The notes beneath the pieces were generated by a model, which saw only the letters and a list, made by a program, of their open reading frames with translations, was not told the origin of the DNA and searched no databases. From Bradyrhizobium sp. SK17 (GTDB lineage: Bacteria > Pseudomonadota > Alphaproteobacteria > Rhizobiales > Xanthobacteraceae): DNA of 64,000 nt. The position numbers and the translations under genes were made by a program. Positions within the stretch are counted from its first letter, which is position 1. The number at the start of each line of letters is the position of its first letter. Positions 1 to 9,825 of this stretch are shown piece by piece. The DNA is taken from NCBI RefSeq assembly GCF_002831585.1, contig NZ_CP025113.1, positions 1,116,001-1,180,000 of the forward strand, read 5' to 3'.

Positions 1-650
1 ACGGCATCTATCTGCACGCCGCCGGCAGCGCCAAGGCGGCGACCCTGCGCGGGGTTGCGACCGACGGTCACCGGCTGGCCCAGATCGACCTCACGCTGCC
101 GAAGGGCGCGACCGGCATGCCCGGCGTGATCGTGCCGCGCAAGACCGTCGGCGAAGTGCAGCGGCTGATCGAGGGCGACGACGCCGAGATCGCGATCGAG
201 CTGTCGGATGGCAAGATCCGCTTCACGCTCGGCAATGTGGTGCTGACCTCGAAGCTGATCGACGGCACCTTCCCGGATTACGGCCGCGTCATTCCGCAGA
301 ACAACGACAAGGAACTGGTGGTCGACAAGAAGGACTTCGAGGCCGCCGTCGACCGCGTCTCGACCATCTCCAGCGAACGCGGCCGCGCGGTGAAGCTGGC
401 TTTGTCCGCCGGCAAGCTCGTGCTCTCGGTGACCAACCCGGATTCCGGCAGCGCCACCGAAGAACTCGAGGTCGAATACGCCTCCGATGCGCTCGATATC
501 GGCTTCAATTCGCGCTATCTGCTCGACATCGCCGCCCAGATCGAAGGCGAGGTCGCGGTGCTGAAGCTGGCCGACCCGGGCTCGCCGACGCTGGTGCAGG
601 ACAAGGACAGCAAGGGCGCGCTCTACGTGCTGATGCCGATGCGGGTGTGA
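1..650 (+). CDS. dnaN: DNA polymerase III subunit beta (sliding clamp), 5'-truncated
   Basis: The beta clamp encircles DNA and tethers the polymerase III core to the template. Only the C-terminal part (about 215 residues) is in the window; codons are read from base 3 and the 5' end lies outside. The visible protein starts with GIYLHAAG, carries ATDGHRLAQ, typical of the start of the third clamp domain region, and ends in YVLMPMRV, the normal clamp terminus (the family ends in M-P-M-R-hydrophobic). The stop is at 648-650. Its neighbours recF and gyrB give the usual dnaN-recF-gyrB origin-side order, here interrupted by a small nuclease-like gene. Identification is firm. Confidence 0.95.
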   Translation, partial: GIYLHAAGSAKAATLRGVATDGHRLAQIDLTLPKGATGMPGVIVPRKTVGEVQRLIEGDDAEIAIELSDGKIRFTLGNVVLTSKLIDGTFPDYGRVIPQNNDKELVVDKKDFEAAVDRVSTISSERGRAVKLALSAGKLVLSVTNPDSGSATEELEVEYASDALDIGFNSRYLLDIAAQIEGEVAVLKLADPGSPTLVQDKDSKGALYVLMPMRV

Positions 651-673
651 TTTCTTCCGCACGCGCAACTGCA

Positions 674-724
674 CCCTCTCCCCTTGTGGGAGAGGGTGGC
701 GCCAAAGGCGCCGGGTGAGGGGTT
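674..724. repeat. Left palindromic repeat flanking the DUF559 gene
   Basis: A GC-rich palindromic element begins 24 bases after dnaN stops. It contains a hairpin made from CCCTCTCCCC and GGGAGAGGG, followed by GGCGCC and GGGTGAGGGGT. The same element occurs inverted at 1096-1154, with about 30 terminal bases differing at one position. Together the two copies enclose the DUF559 gene. Confidence 0.8.
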
Positions 725-725
725 G

Positions 726-1091
726 GTGCCGCGAACGCCAAACCATCGACCAACCGACGAACGCCTCCGCAGCTTCGCGAAGAAGATGCGCCGCGAGCCG
801 ACCGACGCGGAGGCGAAGATGTGGCGCCTGCTGCGCGATCGGCGCCTGTCGCACTTGAAATTCCGAAGACAGGTTCCATTTCGAAATTACATTCTCGACT
901 TCGCATGTTTCGAGAAGCGCCTTGTTATCGAGATCGACGGCGGCCAGCACGCTTCGTCGCAACAAGACGCATCCAGGACTGATGCGCTTGCCGCAGAAGG
1001 CTTCCAGGTGTGGCGCTACTGGAACAATGACGTATTGCAGACCCCCGGGGCGGTGCTCGAAGACATTGTCGCCAAGCTTGCCGAGCTGTGA
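726..1091 (+). CDS. DUF559 domain protein, Vsr/PD-(D/E)XK endonuclease-like
   Basis: A protein of about 121 residues of the DUF559 family, distantly related to very-short-patch repair and restriction-like nucleases. Visible features are an N-terminal basic helix (RSFAKKMRREPTDAEAKMW), then FRRQVPFRNYILDF and VIEIDGGQH, which supply the D...E-x-D type active-site residues of the PD-(D/E)XK fold, and the C-terminal VWRYWNNDVL common to the family. No substrate is established for most members. I start at GTG 726; a TTG at 684 is in frame but lies inside the left repeat, and ATG 786 is a shorter option. By eye it is less GC-rich than dnaN and recF, consistent with later arrival. Inverted repeats lie on both sides. 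Confidence 0.8.
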   Translation: MPRTPNHRPTDERLRSFAKKMRREPTDAEAKMWRLLRDRRLSHLKFRRQVPFRNYILDFACFEKRLVIEIDGGQHASSQQDASRTDALAAEGFQVWRYWNNDVLQTPGAVLEDIVAKLAEL

Positions 1092-1095
1092 GATA

Positions 1096-1154
1096 CCCCT
1101 CACCCGTCGCCTCACTTCGTGAGGCGCCACCCTCTCCCACAGGGGGAGAGGGGA
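1096..1154. repeat. Right palindromic repeat flanking the DUF559 gene (inverted copy)
   Basis: Inverted copy of the 674-724 element. It starts 5 bases after the DUF559 stop with ACCCCTCACCC and ends in GGGGGAGAGGGG just before the recF ribosome binding site. Its inner part holds its own small hairpin, GCCTCACTTCGTGAGGC. The outer 30 bases match the left copy at all but one position, and the GGGTGAGGGGT end matches fully; only the inner loop differs. Confidence 0.8.
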
Positions 1155-1163
1155 AGGAGAGAG

Positions 1164-2300
1164 ATGACCCCGTCCCGCATTCATCGCCTGTCGCTGACGC
1201 ATTTCCGCAATTACCGGACGGCGACGCTCCAGGTTGCGGGCGACATGGTGGTGCTGGTCGGGCCGAACGGCGCCGGCAAGACCAATTGCATGGAGGCGGT
1301 CTCGTTCCTATCACCGGGCCGCGGCCTGCGCCGTGCGACGCTGGAAGACATCGCTGACAATCAAGGCAACGGCTCCTGGGCGGTCTCGGCCGAGGTCGAG
1401 GGCGCGCTCGGGCTTGCGACGCTGGGCACGGGCATCGACGCACCGACCGGCGAGACCGGCAGCACACGACGCTGCCGCATCGATCGCGAGCCGGTGGGGT
1501 CCGCCACCGCGTTCGGCGATCATTTGCGCATCGTCTGGCTGACCCCTGCGATGGACGGCCTGTTCATGGGCGCGGCGTCGGAGCGGAGGCGCTTCTTCGA
1601 CCGCCTGGTGCTGGCGATCGATTCCGAGCATTCCAGCCGGGTCTCCGCACTGGAGCGTTCGCTGCGTTCGCGCAACCGGCTGCTCGAGGTGCGCAATTAC
1701 GACGACCATTGGTGTGACGCAATCGAGCGCGAGACCGCCGAGCTCGCGGTCGCGGTCGCCGCATCGCGCGGCCAGACCGCAGCCAAGCTCACGGCGATGC
1801 TGCGCGAGCGCGGCGCGGCCTCGGCCTTCCCCTCCGCCGAGATCATGCTCGACGGCTGGATGGAGAATGCGCTGCTACAGGAGCCCGCGACGGCGGTAGA
1901 GGACCGCTACCGCGAGATTTTGCGCGCCAGCCGGCCGCGCGATGCCGCCGCCGGACGCACGCTCGACGGCCCGCATCTGACCGATCTGCAGGTGGTGTAC
2001 GCACCGAAGAACATGCCCGCGCGTGACGCGTCGACCGGCGAGCAGAAGGCGCTCTTGATCGGACTGGTGCTGGCGCATGCCACGATGGTCGCGGAGATGA
2101 CCGGCATCGTGCCGCTGCTACTGCTCGACGAGGTCGTCGCCCATCTCGATCCGAACAGGCGCAAGGCGCTGTTCGACGAGCTCGCCAAGCTCGGCGCACA
2201 GGTCTGGATGACCGGCGCGGACCCGGCCGCGTTCGTCGACATCGGCCCGCGCGGAGAGATTTTCGACGTCGAATCCGGCCGTGCGACACGGCGCGGCTGA
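1164..2300 (+). CDS. recF: DNA replication/repair protein RecF
   Basis: RecF (378 residues) is an SMC/Rad50-like ATPase that helps RecO and RecR load RecA at gaps and stalled forks. Visible motifs are the N-terminal LTHFRNY, the Walker A GPNGAGKT at residues 33-40, the ABC-type signature region STGEQKALLIGLVLAHA, and the Walker B LLLLDEVVAHLD followed by MTGAD near the C-terminus. I chose ATG 1164 because MTPSRIHRLSLTHFRNY is the family-like N-terminus and GGGAAGGAGAG lies just upstream; an in-frame start at 1119 would fall inside the palindromic repeat. Length is normal. It sits between dnaN and gyrB, the usual place. Confidence 0.95.
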   Translation: MTPSRIHRLSLTHFRNYRTATLQVAGDMVVLVGPNGAGKTNCMEAVSFLSPGRGLRRATLEDIADNQGNGSWAVSAEVEGALGLATLGTGIDAPTGETGSTRRCRIDREPVGSATAFGDHLRIVWLTPAMDGLFMGAASERRRFFDRLVLAIDSEHSSRVSALERSLRSRNRLLEVRNYDDHWCDAIERETAELAVAVAASRGQTAAKLTAMLRERGAASAFPSAEIMLDGWMENALLQEPATAVEDRYREILRASRPRDAAAGRTLDGPHLTDLQVVYAPKNMPARDASTGEQKALLIGLVLAHATMVAEMTGIVPLLLLDEVVAHLDPNRRKALFDELAKLGAQVWMTGADPAAFVDIGPRGEIFDVESGRATRRG

Positions 2301-2385
2301 CGGCACGGAATCGGCCTCAATCAGCGCTTCGAATCTGCCGCCGAATCGGGCTTTTCAGAGCCTTCCGAATCGGCCTTTGGAGACC

Positions 2386-2413
2386 TTGAAAAAGGCCTAA
2401 AAAATCCTATTTA
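2386..2413 (+). promoter_or_regulatory. Candidate sigma-70-type promoter for gyrB
   Basis: TTGAAA (2386-2391) and TATTTA (2408-2413) are separated by 16 bases, inside an AT-rich stretch that stands out from the GC-rich surroundings. It lies about 120 bases before gyrB. Between it and gyrB several GCGCAA/TTGCGC hexamers occur in both orientations (2440-2505). Whether these matter for supercoiling control is not visible. Strength and start point are inferred. Confidence 0.5.
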
Positions 2414-2446
2414 TTCAGTACTTTGTGGACAGAGACTTTGCGCTAG

Positions 2447-4966
<2,520 letters not shown>

Positions 4967-4992
4967 CGACCGACTTTCTCCGTCAGGCAGAC

Positions 4993-5763
4993 ATGCGCTT
5001 TCCGATGCAATGGCTCGGCGAGATCGCCGATGGGCACATCGAGCGGCTGACCATCGGCGAATCCGGCGCAGCCGTGTTCCGGATCAGGCGCGCTTACGGC
5101 GGAGACCTGTTCATCAAATCCGAGCCTGTCGACGAATTCGCCGAGCTGCCCGGCGAGATCGATCGGCTGCGCTGGCTGGCGAGCCGCGACCTCCCGGCGC
5201 CCGCGGTGCTGGACGTTGTCGTCGAACACCAACGTCATTGGCTGCTGATGAGCGAAATTGCGGGCCATGACCTTGCCACTGCCAGCGATCTGCCGGCGGC
5301 GGAAACCGTCATGCTTGCAGCGGCTGCGCTGCGCACCCTGCACCAGACGCCAATCGCGGCTTGCCCATTCGATCAGCGGCTCGACCAGCGCCTTGAAGCG
5401 GTGGGCAGGCGCGTGGCCGCCGGGCGCATCGACGAGGCGGATTTCGACGAGGAGCGCCTCGGTCGGACCACCACGGATTTGCTTGCGGAGTTGCTGGCTA
5501 CGCGTCCCGTATCCGAAGATCTCGTGGTCACCCATGGTGACGCCTGCTTGCCGAACCTGCTCGCAGACGGCGGCCGCTTCACCGGATTCATCGATTGCGG
5601 CCGGCTCGGCATCGCCGATCGCCATCAGGACCTGGCGCTTGCCGCACGCAGCATCGCAAGCAATCTCGGAGTGGAATGGACCGAGCCGTTCTTCCGGCAG
5701 TACGGCATCGCGCCCGACGAGCGGCGCCTCGCCTTCTATCGCTTGCTCGATGAGTTCTTCTGA
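4993..5763 (+). CDS. aph: APH(3')-like aminoglycoside O-phosphotransferase
   Basis: A 256-residue protein strongly resembling APH(3') enzymes of the type II (neomycin/kanamycin) group, which use ATP to phosphorylate the 3'-hydroxyl of aminoglycosides. Motifs: nucleotide loop GESGAAVFR, ATP-binding Lys in LFIKSE, Glu in PGEIDRLRWL, the catalytic loop VTHGDACLPN (His 181, Asp 183), the metal-binding FIDCGRLGIADRHQD, and the C-terminus FYRLLDEFF, which I recall as nearly identical in APH(3')-II. Family catalytic residues all appear intact. It lies 26 bases after gyrB on the same strand with a weak ribosome binding site, and no mobile-element ends are nearby, so it looks like a resident chromosomal gene. 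Actual drug resistance is inferred. Confidence 0.9.
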   Translation: MRFPMQWLGEIADGHIERLTIGESGAAVFRIRRAYGGDLFIKSEPVDEFAELPGEIDRLRWLASRDLPAPAVLDVVVEHQRHWLLMSEIAGHDLATASDLPAAETVMLAAAALRTLHQTPIAACPFDQRLDQRLEAVGRRVAAGRIDEADFDEERLGRTTTDLLAELLATRPVSEDLVVTHGDACLPNLLADGGRFTGFIDCGRLGIADRHQDLALAARSIASNLGVEWTEPFFRQYGIAPDERRLAFYRLLDEFF

Positions 5764-5940
5764 GACGGGCAATTTGGGCCGCGAGATGACGTATCCGTGA
5801 CGGCGCAAACGGCGCCGCCGCGCCGCTTCCTTTGGTGTGGAAGCTCTGCCGGGATTTGTGTTACGGTGCCTGACAACCATTGATTCCGTTACGGAATTTC
5901 GGGTTACCCAGTCTGAATGATGCGTGAGGGGACATTCCGC

Positions 5941-7233
5941 GTGGCGCCGATCCAATACATCGTCGAAGGCGGCCGCCGCCTTTCGGGCACCATCGAGCCG
6001 GCCGGCAACAAGAACTCCGCGCTGCCGATCATCGCCGCGGCGCTGCTGACCGAGCACCCGGTCACGTTGACCAACGTGCCGCGCATCCGCGACACCGAGA
6101 CGCTGGTCGAGCTGTGCCGCTCGGTCGGCGCTGCTGCCGAATGGACCGAGCGCAACACGCTACAGATCCATGCCAAGGAGATTCGTGCCGCCGATCTCGA
6201 TCCGGCGCTGTGCGCCCGGATCCGCGCCTCGATCCTGCTCGCAGGCCCGCTGCTCGCCCGTTGCGGCGAGGTCGCGCTGCCGCCGCCCGGCGGCGACGTG
6301 ATCGGCCGCCGCCGGCTCGACACGCATTTCCTGGCGTTCGAACAGCTTGGCGCCACGGTGACCGCGACGCACCGGCTCGAATTCCGCGCCGCGCGGCTGA
6401 AGGGCGCCGACGTGTTCCTCGACGAGCCCAGCGTCACTGCGACGGAGAACGCGCTGGTCGCCGCCGTCGCCGCGCGCGGCACCACCTATCTGCGCAACGC
6501 AGCCTCCGAGCCGCACGTGCAGGACCTCGCGAATTTCCTGGTCGCGCTCGGCGCCAAGATCGAAGGCATCGGCACCAACACCATCATCATCCACGGACAG
6601 GCCCCGCTCGGCGGCACCACGTTCGCGATCCAGCCCGACCATATCGAGGTTGGATCCCTGATCGGGCTTGCCGCGGTGACCCGATCGCCGCTGCGCATCG
6701 CGCGGGCCGGCGTCGAGCATCTGCGCTCGATCCGGATGGGCTTTGAGCGGCTCGGCATCGTCTGCGGCGTCGAGGGCGACGATCTCGTCGTGCCGTCGAA
6801 CCAGACCATGAAGATCCACGACGATTTCGGCGGTCACGTGCCGAAGCTCGAGGACCAGCCCTGGCCGGCCTTTCCCGCCGACCTGATGTCGATCGCGATC
6901 GTCACCGCGACGCAGTGCGACGGCGTCATCCTGATGCACGAGAAGATGTTCGAGTCGCGGATGTTCTTCGTCGACAATCTGATCGCGATGGGTGGCCGCA
7001 TCGTGCTGTGCGACCCGCACCGCGCGATCGTGGCCGGCCCGAGCCGGCTGCGCGGCGCACCGATGAATTCGCCCGACATCCGCGCCGGTATGGCGATGCT
7101 GCTGGCCGCGGTGTGCGCCAACGGCACTTCCACCATCAACAACGCCGACCAGATCGAGCGCGGCTATGAACGGATCGACGAACGCCTCAACGCACTCGGC
7201 GCCAAGATCAAGCGGATTCCCGCGCGATCGTAG
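5941..7233 (+). CDS. murA: MurA homologue, UDP-GlcNAc 1-carboxyvinyltransferase with Cys-to-Asp active site
   Basis: Member of the EPSP-synthase/MurA family; MurA transfers enolpyruvate from PEP to UDP-GlcNAc, the first committed step of peptidoglycan synthesis. About 430 residues. Conserved: EPAGNKNSALPI (Lys and Asn of the substrate site), PADLMSI, and the C-terminal QIERGYERIDERLNALGA. At the loop where E. coli MurA has the fosfomycin-reactive Cys115 (GGCTIGARP), this protein reads GGDVIGRRR: Asp, codon 6295-6297. Natural Asp variants exist in mycobacteria and Chlamydia and are fosfomycin-insensitive. I favour GTG 5941 because GAGGGG lies 10 bases upstream; ATG 5917 is an alternative. It could be a second MurA-like enzyme with another substrate rather than the main MurA. 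Confidence 0.85.
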   Translation: MAPIQYIVEGGRRLSGTIEPAGNKNSALPIIAAALLTEHPVTLTNVPRIRDTETLVELCRSVGAAAEWTERNTLQIHAKEIRAADLDPALCARIRASILLAGPLLARCGEVALPPPGGDVIGRRRLDTHFLAFEQLGATVTATHRLEFRAARLKGADVFLDEPSVTATENALVAAVAARGTTYLRNAASEPHVQDLANFLVALGAKIEGIGTNTIIIHGQAPLGGTTFAIQPDHIEVGSLIGLAAVTRSPLRIARAGVEHLRSIRMGFERLGIVCGVEGDDLVVPSNQTMKIHDDFGGHVPKLEDQPWPAFPADLMSIAIVTATQCDGVILMHEKMFESRMFFVDNLIAMGGRIVLCDPHRAIVAGPSRLRGAPMNSPDIRAGMAMLLAAVCANGTSTINNADQIERGYERIDERLNALGAKIKRIPARS

Positions 7234-7290
7234 TCTCCTGCGGCAGTTCGGCCATCCTTCCGGCGGCTTTATCGTGCTAAGCCTGCCGTC

Positions 7291-8688
7291 ATGACCTGCA
7301 TCGACAAGATCGACCCGGCCGCGTCGCGCGCGGCCGTCGTCCCCTCTCGCAAGCTGCTTACGGCCGAGCTCGCCGAAACGCTGAAGCTCGCGGTGCCGCT
7401 CGCGCTGACGCAGCTCGGGCAGATCGCGATGATGACCACCGATCTCGCCTTCATCGGCCGGCTCGGCAGCGAGAACGTCGCCGCGGCCGCGCTGGCGCAT
7501 ACCGTGTATTTCGTCAGCTTCACCATCGGCATGGGCATGATGTCCGCGGTCTCGCCGCTGGCGGCGCAGGCGTTCGGTGCGCGCAACCCGCGGGTGATGC
7601 GGCGCGCACTGCGGGTCGGGCTGTGGGCCGCCTTCTTCATGGTGCTGCCGCTGATGGCGCTGCCGTTTCACGGCGAGCGCATCCTGCTCGCGCTTGGCCA
7701 GACCGAGGCCACCGCGCATCTGGCGCAGCAATATCTGTTCGGGCTCGCCTGGGGCATCCTGCCGGCGCTGTGGTTCATCGCCATCCGCGGCTTCATGAGC
7801 GCGGTGAACCGGCCGGAGCCGGTGCTGTGGATCACGCTCGCGGCGATCCCGGCCAACGCGCTGATGGTCTATCTGCTGCTCTACGGCAAATGGGGCATGC
7901 CCGAGCTCGGCATGTTCGGCGCCGGGCTTGCCACCACGATTGTCAATCTCGGCACCTTCCTTGCCGGCGCGTGGTTCGCAGCGCGCCGCCGCCCGTTCCG
8001 CAAGTACCATGTGTTCAGCCGCGTCTGGCGCATCGACTGGCCGCTGATGGGCAAGCTGGTCGCGGTCGGCGCGCCGATCTCGATCGCCTTCCTGCTGGAA
8101 TATGGCCTGTTCGGCGCCGCCGGCCTGTTGATGGGGTTGATCAGCACCACGGCACTGGCCGCGCACCAGATCGCGCTGCAGATCGCGGCGATCCTGTTCA
8201 TGGTGCCGTTCGGCATCAGCATGGCGGCCACCGTGCGGGTTGGCCAGGCGGTCGGCCGCCGCGACGCCGAGGCGGTGCAGCGCGCCGGCTTTGTCGCGGT
8301 CGCGCTCTCCGGCGTCTTCATGAGTGTGATGACGCTGGCGGTGATCCTGGCCCGCTTCGAGATCGCGGCGCTGTTCCTCGGCGAGGCCTCCGACGCGACG
8401 GCACAGCTCACCGCGATGCTGCTCTTGATCGGCGCCACCTTCTTCATCGCTGACGGCGTGCAGACGACCACCGCCGGCGCGCTGCGCGGCATGAACGACA
8501 CGAAGGTGCCGCTGCTGTTTGCCGTCATCAGCTACTGGCTGGTGGGATTCGCCTCCGCCGCCGCGCTGGCCTTCTGGGCCGGGCTCGACGCCCCCGGCGT
8601 CTGGATCGGGCTGTCGCTCGGGACCGCGGTTTATGCCACCCTGCTGATCTTGCGTTTCCGCCTGCTCGCACGCAAACTGCTGGGATGA
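7291..8688 (+). CDS. MATE family multidrug efflux transporter
   Basis: Inner-membrane exporter of 465 residues with about 12 hydrophobic segments in two similar halves, the layout of NorM/DinF-type MATE proteins, which export cationic drugs and metabolites in exchange for Na+ or H+. Visible family patterns include AVPLALTQLGQIAMMTTD in the first segment, IGRLGSENVAAAALAHT after it, and QTTTAGALRGMNDTKVPL in the second half. A non-hydrophobic N-terminal leader of about 25 residues precedes the first segment, so a later start is possible; no strong ribosome binding site is seen. Its stop overlaps the start of the next gene (ATGA), suggesting translational coupling. Substrate unknown. Confidence 0.9.
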   Translation: MTCIDKIDPAASRAAVVPSRKLLTAELAETLKLAVPLALTQLGQIAMMTTDLAFIGRLGSENVAAAALAHTVYFVSFTIGMGMMSAVSPLAAQAFGARNPRVMRRALRVGLWAAFFMVLPLMALPFHGERILLALGQTEATAHLAQQYLFGLAWGILPALWFIAIRGFMSAVNRPEPVLWITLAAIPANALMVYLLLYGKWGMPELGMFGAGLATTIVNLGTFLAGAWFAARRRPFRKYHVFSRVWRIDWPLMGKLVAVGAPISIAFLLEYGLFGAAGLLMGLISTTALAAHQIALQIAAILFMVPFGISMAATVRVGQAVGRRDAEAVQRAGFVAVALSGVFMSVMTLAVILARFEIAALFLGEASDATAQLTAMLLLIGATFFIADGVQTTTAGALRGMNDTKVPLLFAVISYWLVGFASAAALAFWAGLDAPGVWIGLSLGTAVYATLLILRFRLLARKLLG

Positions 8689-9158
8689 AGGTCGACGAGG
8701 TCACACCGAACGTGGATTCCGCCGCGTTGCTCGCCGGCGCGCAGTTCGTCGATGCGTTCCGGATCGCGACCACGGACGCCGGCCTCGACGCGCGGCACGC
8801 CGCTGAGGCGATGGTGACGCGGCAGCCGCGCTGGATCGAATGGCTGCTCGCCTTGCGCAACCTCCTGGTCGCGCCGCTCGGCTTGAAAACCTCTGGCGCA
8901 ACGGAAGGCGTGGCGCGCGACATGATCGGGATATTCCCGGTGGTCAGCGAAACGCCGCAGCGGCTGGTCGCCGGCTTCAACGACAAGCATCTCGACTTCC
9001 GGCTGGTCGTCGACGTCGCGCCGGACGGGCCCGCGCGCAGCATCACCGCGACCACGCTGGTGCTGACCCACAACTGGCTCGGGCGCGCCTATCTCGCTGT
9101 CATCCTGCCGTTCCACCGTCTGATCGTGCCCGCGATGCTGCGCAAGGCCGGAGGCTAG
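8685..9158 (+). CDS. DUF2867 family protein
   Basis: A 157-residue protein that fits DUF2867, a START/polyketide-cyclase-like family of unknown role: the C-terminus LGRAYLAVILPFHRLIVP is the family hallmark, and the central part (GIFPVVSETPQRLVAGFNDKHLDFRL) matches its beta-rich core. No signal peptide; one mildly hydrophobic C-terminal stretch. Its ATG overlaps the TGA of the MATE exporter gene by four bases, and the next gene begins 3 bases after its stop, so the three are very probably co-transcribed. Function cannot be stated; a link with the exporter is only suggested by the overlap. Confidence 0.75.
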   Translation: MKVDEVTPNVDSAALLAGAQFVDAFRIATTDAGLDARHAAEAMVTRQPRWIEWLLALRNLLVAPLGLKTSGATEGVARDMIGIFPVVSETPQRLVAGFNDKHLDFRLVVDVAPDGPARSITATTLVLTHNWLGRAYLAVILPFHRLIVPAMLRKAGG

Positions 9159-9161
9159 TCC

Positions 9162-9818
9162 ATGGCCTTGTCGGTCGACCTGTTCTTCTCGTTCCGCAGC
9201 CCCTACAGCTATCTGGCGCTGCCGAAGACGCTGAAGATGGTCGCCGACTACGATGTCGCGGTGAACCTGCGGCCGGTCTATCCGCTCGCGGTGCGGGTGC
9301 CCGGTTTCTTCAAGAAGACCAACCCGCAATTCGCCCGCTATGTCGTGCTCGACTCCAGCCGCGTCGCCAAGCATGAGAACATCCCGTTCCGCTTTCCGCG
9401 TCCGGATCCGATCGTGCAGGACATGACGACGCTCGACGTCGCCGAACACCAGCCCTACATCCACCGTCTGACCCGGCTCGGCGCTGCCGCCCAGCTCGAG
9501 GGCCGCTCGCTTGCCTTCACCTCCGCCATCGGCCGCGTGCTATGGGACGGCTCGGTGAAGGGCTGGAACGAGGGCGACCATCTGGAGCAGGCAGCAACCG
9601 CCGCCGGCTTCGATCTCGCCGCGATGGATGCGGCCGTCACCGCGGATCCCGACCGCTACGAGCAGGTCATCAAGGGCAACGAGGACGCTCATGCCGCGTC
9701 CGCCCATTGGGGCGTGCCGACCTTCGTCTTCGAGAACGAACCGTTCTTCGGCCAGGACCGTATCGACCTCCTGATCTGGCGCATGGAAAGCAAGGGGCTG
9801 ACGCGCCGCACGGCCTAG
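9162..9818 (+). CDS. 2-hydroxychromene-2-carboxylate isomerase/DsbA-like thioredoxin-fold protein
   Basis: A 218-residue protein of the DsbA/HCCA isomerase (kappa-class GST) family. It begins VDLFFSFRSPYSYLALP, the characteristic first strand and Ser-Pro-Tyr-Ser glutathione-site motif replacing a CxxC, and contains WGVPTFVFENEPFFGQDRIDLL near the end, the typical cis-proline region (VPT) and C-terminal F-x-G-x-D/Q motif. True HCCA isomerases act in naphthalene breakdown; no other naphthalene genes are here, so a general glutathione-dependent isomerase or transferase role is more likely. A clear GGAGG lies 8 bases before ATG 9162, within the end of the DUF2867 gene. Confidence 0.85.
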   Translation: MALSVDLFFSFRSPYSYLALPKTLKMVADYDVAVNLRPVYPLAVRVPGFFKKTNPQFARYVVLDSSRVAKHENIPFRFPRPDPIVQDMTTLDVAEHQPYIHRLTRLGAAAQLEGRSLAFTSAIGRVLWDGSVKGWNEGDHLEQAATAAGFDLAAMDAAVTADPDRYEQVIKGNEDAHAASAHWGVPTFVFENEPFFGQDRIDLLIWRMESKGLTRRTA

Positions 9819-9825
9819 TCAAACG

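Noticed and set aside
674..1154. Complete insertion sequence around the DUF559 gene
   Set aside because: No transposase and no recognisable target-site duplication; the flanking elements are palindromic repeats rather than IS ends, so I report them as repeats with a hypothesis only.
6160..8166. Minus-strand open frame of 668 residues opposite murA and the MATE gene
   Set aside because: It is rich in Arg, Asp and Gly with no family motif, as expected for the complementary strand of high-GC coding sequence.
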